Source: Candidatus Melainabacteria bacterium (GTDB lineage Bacteria; Cyanobacteriota; Vampirovibrionia; Obscuribacterales; Obscuribacteraceae). From it: a stretch of DNA of 27,160 bases. Under the pieces are notes generated by a model. It ran no database searches, had not been told where the DNA came from, and saw only the letters and a program-made list of their open reading frames with translations. The translations under genes and the position numbers were made by a program. The stretch covers positions 1 to 27,160 of the forward strand of contig PLXC01000029.1 of the NCBI GenBank assembly GCA_003151275.1, read 5' to 3'. Positions within the stretch are counted from its first letter, which is position 1, and every line of letters starts with the position of its first letter. This document shows, in pieces, positions 23,795-27,160 of this stretch.

Positions 23795-24093
23795 AATCTA
23801 CCCAGTTCGGACACGACGGCATACCAAGTATTGGCACTTATAGCATACCAATCTTACACGGAATTGATACGGTCTAAAATGTCATTTCACGTTGTAGCAG
23901 TAATACTTATCGAAACCAGTTGGCGACGAGACAAAGTGCAGCAATATGACGCGTCCCGCGGTGCCTTCCGGGTACTCTTCGTCTTACCGCTCCAGTCTTT
24001 GCTGAACTGATAAACTAGTGACGGAGACGTCGCAAAAACTGGAAGCCTCGTAGCCACATTGACGCGACTACACGACTATATCGGAGACAGAAA

Positions 24094-25107
24094 ATGGGAT
24101 TCCGCAAATGGAATAAACCAATTGTGGCATTCTTACTGGCAAGCTGCTGCCTGCAAAGTGCTGCAAGCTCAGTCACATCAGAATCCATTATCAAAGCGAT
24201 CACTGATGCCAAAATAACTGCACCGGGATATAAGATCAACGCAGTGGTTTATCCCAACACTCATGAAGTAATTGTCTCGACCTACGCAAATAGCTCGTCA
24301 AAGGACGCTGTCACTGACTGTAAAATCGACGCGCTGTTAATCGCACGCAAAGTTATCGAAACATCTGCTCAAACAGTTCGCGTCAAGGTCAGATTTTATC
24401 AAGCAAATCAAGCAACGTATCAAGAAGTGGTGATTACCAAGCCTGAAATAACCGCGTTTTCGTCGGGCGCTGTGCAAAAGGACGAGCTGCTTACATCACT
24501 TGAGGTCGTAACCATGGGCGGTGCCAGTCAAGACGGCAGTCCAACAATCATCAGCCCTACAACTGGCAGTTCGATAGTCAACACTGCCGCCGCAACAACT
24601 CACCCAGCCGTGATCACGAGTCACCCATTAGCCACTGCCTCCAGCGCACTGAAGCCAACAGATAAGTTTCTCGTCTGCAGAAAACAGGGCTTGATGTTTT
24701 ACTATCCCAAATCTTGGGGCTCAAAGGATTTAAACACTGAGTGGGGCGACTTTGTCGAGTTATTCAATAATCGTAGTGCTTGGATGAGCATTATGTTTCG
24801 ACTACAAGACAAAGATAGTCCAGAGCAGACAGCATCAGACGAAAATAAGTATTTTTGGTCGTCACATCAACGAACAATGGTTCAGCAGCCAAAAGCAGCA
24901 CAGATAGGCTACGCGAAAAACATACTGGCCCAGATTTATTACTTAAAAGATAATTCCAACACTCAAGAGCCTGACCGCTATGAAAAACACGTTTATTTCG
25001 GCTACAAGCATCGAATTTACAGCCTCTCTGTTCGCTTCTGCAAGGCAGATTACGAGAGCGCAAACGCTGATTTAAATACGATCTTAAATACAATGATTCG
25101 GGAATAG
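24094..25107 (+). CDS. Exported protein of unknown function
   Basis: The 337-residue protein has a signal peptide (hydrophobic 9-22). The sequence LASC could serve as a lipobox, making it a lipoprotein, or cleavage may follow QSAAS. Two regions can be told apart: an N-terminal part (about 25-140) of alternating beta and helix character, and a C-terminal part (about 190-337) starting FLVCRKQGLMFYYPKSWG, which recalls the PsbP/DUF1795-type opening 'YPxGW' but is too weak to assign. A Thr/Ser-rich linker joins them. The GGAGACAG site upstream supports the start. It is divergent from the MocR gene across 299 nt. Confidence 0.72.
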   Translation: MGFRKWNKPIVAFLLASCCLQSAASSVTSESIIKAITDAKITAPGYKINAVVYPNTHEVIVSTYANSSSKDAVTDCKIDALLIARKVIETSAQTVRVKVRFYQANQATYQEVVITKPEITAFSSGAVQKDELLTSLEVVTMGGASQDGSPTIISPTTGSSIVNTAAATTHPAVITSHPLATASSALKPTDKFLVCRKQGLMFYYPKSWGSKDLNTEWGDFVELFNNRSAWMSIMFRLQDKDSPEQTASDENKYFWSSHQRTMVQQPKAAQIGYAKNILAQIYYLKDNSNTQEPDRYEKHVYFGYKHRIYSLSVRFCKADYESANADLNTILNTMIRE

Positions 25108-25749
25108 TTTTGTCGTGCCACCATCAGCGCAGACAATGGAACCACAGGCGATGCTCAGATGGCGCGACTGGATAGTTCTGGGATTTACGAGCCAAGAAAA
25201 ATTATTGCCAATTTTTCGTGCCACGAGAATGCCACAATGTTGTCTTAGTATCCTTTCAGTCTGAGCCTCTTGCCCTAGGAATCCAGACTGACAAACTTAA
25301 TACCGTGCGTGCTTTCCAGACGTGCAAAAAACCTCGAGCAGTACAGATTATGCTCGGGGAGTTTGTCGTTCGTATGGAGTTCTTAACGCGCGCTCTCGCG
25401 AGTTGCGCCAATTTTGTCAGGCTGACAGAGTAGGTGATCAGCTCCGGCGGGTCAGCCAAAGCCTTGCGTATTGCTAGCTTTCGAGTCATGTACGCAACTT
25501 TGTAAACTATCTTGTAAAGCGATTCGTAACAAGCCAACAATCACGAATACAGGCACAGATTTGATAGTGATCAAGTAACACCGTTTCTTTTAACTCTTTC
25601 TTCTTAGGCGGTTATTCCGAGCACCTCTTCCCGCGCACCTCAGCTTCTCCATATCCAAACCTTGCGATCACTATCGTGTGCTTGGCCCTGCTTTTAAACT
25701 TTCACCCAAAACTTCACCCCTTAAGGTCTGGAACCCGAAAGGTATACCC
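25108..25749. other. 642-nt intergenic region before the GH30 gene
   Basis: The stretch contains the second TTGTAA direct-repeat cluster (25499-25530) followed by a pyrimidine-rich leader and an AAAGGT ribosome-binding site. No tRNA, known riboswitch or terminator with a clear U-tract was recognised. Open frames at 25218-25433 (+) and 25256-25540 (-) lack ribosome-binding sites and look non-coding. Confidence 0.5.
25499..25530 (+). promoter_or_regulatory. TTGTAA direct-repeat cluster, copy B
   Basis: TTTGTAA, CTTGTAAAGC and CGTAAC occur at 12-13 bp steps, matching the cluster at 20672-20701 in order and core sequence. The core is 239 nt before the GH30 start. Confidence 0.4.
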
Positions 25750-27160
25750 ATGCGATTCACACTCAAAGCGCTCCTCTGCGCAACAGTTGTTAGCGCAATC
25801 TACGCCTATCGACGATGTAGCATCAAAAGCCCATCGACTCAAGACCAAGCGGATCCATTCGCCGTGGTCTTCCCTGACTCAGCAACAGCCGCCATCTCAC
25901 CTGGCATGATTGCCACGACGATCACGTCTGCCAGCAAACGACTCGCCAGCGGAGCCACCTCTAATTGGAGTACCTCCGCCGCCAACCGATCCGCAAATGA
26001 AACTATCGTGCTCAGCCTCGACACCAAGTTTCAAGAGATGGTCGGCTTCGGCGCAGCCTTCACAGACGGGGCGTGTTACATGTTCAATCAACTGGCTCCG
26101 GAAGCTCGGAACAAGCTCTTCTACGAGCTTTTCCATCCGTCCCAGATGGGATTGAACATGTGTCGCACCTGCGTTGGCTCGAGCGACTATTCCACCCATG
26201 CGTACAGCTACAACGACGGTCCCGCAGATCCCGATCTGAAGAACTTCTCCATCGACCACGACCTCAAGTACATCGTGCCGATGGTGCGGGAAGCACTGCA
26301 GCAGAATCCGGACATCTTCCTCTTCTCCTCGCCGTGGAGCCCTCCTGGCTGGATGAAGTCGAACAACTCGCTGCTTGGCGGCAACGTCCAGCGCAAGTGG
26401 TTCCCGAACTACGCGCAGTATCTGTCGAAATTCTTGCGTGCTTACGAGCAAGCAGGGGTGCCGATTCGCGCCCTCACTGTCCAGAATGAGGTCGACACCG
26501 ACCAGGGCAGTTTGATGCCGCAGTGCCTGTGGCCGCAGGAATACGAAGTGGACTTCGTGCGTTACCACCTGGGACCGCAACTCGAGCGCGAAGGTCAAAA
26601 GACCCAGATCTGGATGATCGACCACAACTTCAACCTCTGGGGTCGCGCGCTTGCGTCGCTGGAGGAGTGGGACATCAAGAAATACTGCAAGGCGATTGCT
26701 TGGCACGGCTACGTTGGCGATCCCGCCAAGGCGACTGTGGTGCACGACGCGCACCCGGATATCGACTGCTATTGGACCGAAGGTGGTCCGGGCATCAATG
26801 ATCCTGAATACGCCGTGCAATGGACTGTCTGGGGGCGCGCCTTCACGGCGTTCCTGCGCAACTGGTGTCGCGGTCTGACCGGCTGGAACCTGGCGCTGGA
26901 CGAAGCTGGCCGTCCCAACATCGGACCCTTCGACTGCGCCGGATTGGTGACCATCAATTCGATCACTAAGGCGGTCTCGTACAGCGGCCAATTCTGGGCG
27001 ATGGGGCAGTTCTCCAAGTTCGTCCGGCGTGGTGCACGTCGCTTTCAGTCACTCGGCGAGTTCAAAGATCTCGTTCACGTGGCTTTCCAAAACCCTGATG
27101 GCAGCAAGGTTATCGTGCTGACCAATTCAGGTTCATCCGCAAGAACCGTTTCCCTAGAGC
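25750..27160 (+). CDS. GH30-family glycoside hydrolase (glucosylceramidase/beta-glucanase type), incomplete
   Basis: The frame is open from ATG 25750 to the right edge (470 codons, no stop). An N-terminal hydrophobic segment (about 4-20) serves as signal or anchor, then a Ser/Thr/Ala-rich linker to about 85. The catalytic barrel begins with FQEMVGFGAAFTDGA. The acid/base is Glu247 in LTVQNEVDT, and the nucleophile Glu344 in CYWTEGGPG; SPWSPPGWMK is also typical. These mark GH30 of the glucosylceramidase/endo-beta-1,6-glucanase group; xylanase members look different. The substrate could be a beta-glucan or glycolipid. The beta-sandwich domain begins before the edge. AAAGGT precedes the start. 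A 364-codon frame on the opposite strand is a shadow. Confidence 0.9.
   Translation, partial: MRFTLKALLCATVVSAIYAYRRCSIKSPSTQDQADPFAVVFPDSATAAISPGMIATTITSASKRLASGATSNWSTSAANRSANETIVLSLDTKFQEMVGFGAAFTDGACYMFNQLAPEARNKLFYELFHPSQMGLNMCRTCVGSSDYSTHAYSYNDGPADPDLKNFSIDHDLKYIVPMVREALQQNPDIFLFSSPWSPPGWMKSNNSLLGGNVQRKWFPNYAQYLSKFLRAYEQAGVPIRALTVQNEVDTDQGSLMPQCLWPQEYEVDFVRYHLGPQLEREGQKTQIWMIDHNFNLWGRALASLEEWDIKKYCKAIAWHGYVGDPAKATVVHDAHPDIDCYWTEGGPGINDPEYAVQWTVWGRAFTAFLRNWCRGLTGWNLALDEAGRPNIGPFDCAGLVTINSITKAVSYSGQFWAMGQFSKFVRRGARRFQSLGEFKDLVHVAFQNPDGSKVIVLTNSGSSARTVSLE

Noticed and set aside
25218..25433. 71-codon frame in the intergenic region before GH30
   Set aside because: No ribosome-binding site, no recognisable sequence, and no neighbour-like codon use.
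25897..26991. Long (364-codon) open frame on the - strand
   Set aside because: It lies antisense to the GH30 gene, whose catalytic motifs are unmistakable; the antisense frame is open because of high third-position GC and matches no family.

Overview
The window is a stretch of a free-living, Gram-negative-type bacterial chromosome. No phage, insertion sequence, CRISPR array, tRNA or rRNA was recognised. The mix of genes is compatible with a non-photosynthetic relative of cyanobacteria (Melainabacteria/Obscuribacterales-like): a histone-like HU with a Lys/Ala tail, an 8-repeat PQQ-type propeller, ferredoxin-type sulfite reductase, and several lineage-specific secreted proteins. That assignment is inference from gene style, not proof.

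Layout. 1-1677 (-): a DUF4239 membrane protein followed by a membrane sensor histidine kinase cut off by the left edge. 1907-4066: an M23 peptidase (+) converging on a secreted beta-propeller protein (-). 4558-4974: HU with a histone-H1-like tail. 5825-7930 (+): a CPA2-type cation/proton antiporter and an HX4D acyltransferase. 8321-15606: an assimilatory sulfate reduction and siroheme island. The - strand carries cysD-cysN-sir and, upstream, an APS-reductase type cysH. The + strand carries the SUMT methyltransferase cobA, a DUF2061 membrane protein and a CbiX/SirB-like chelatase. 15647-18853: a large secreted/membrane protein of unknown function and a trypsin-like protease. 18924-20590: trmD and a helix-turn-helix protein with nine 9-residue repeats. 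20916-22082: a YqhA-family membrane protein and a lipoprotein. 22340-23794 (-): a MocR-type regulator. 24094-25107: a secreted protein of unknown function. 25750 to the right edge: a GH30 glycosidase, incomplete.

How the sulfur genes fit together. CysDN makes APS from sulfate, CysH reduces APS to sulfite, Sir reduces sulfite to sulfide, and the SUMT and CbiX/SirB proteins supply the first and last steps of siroheme synthesis for Sir. The most striking observation concerns their control. Two transcription units (cysD-cysN-sir and DUF2061-chelatase) are each preceded by a tiny cysteine-rich ORF (26 and 28 codons, four Cys codons in each). Each is followed, after exactly 23 nt, by a Rho-independent terminator with the same arm sequence. 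This is the architecture of a ribosome-mediated attenuator that senses Cys-tRNA. A third Cys-rich ORF ends by ATGA overlap on the start of cobA, and a weaker fourth overlaps the chelatase start. The set looks like a local cysteine-responsive leader-peptide regulon.

Other points: a small REP-like palindromic repeat family (three copies, one forming the 3' end of cysH); a MocR regulator whose PLP-binding lysine is replaced by glutamine; and a shared TTTGTAA/CTTGTAAAGC/GTAA site about 235 nt upstream of both the YqhA-family and GH30 genes.
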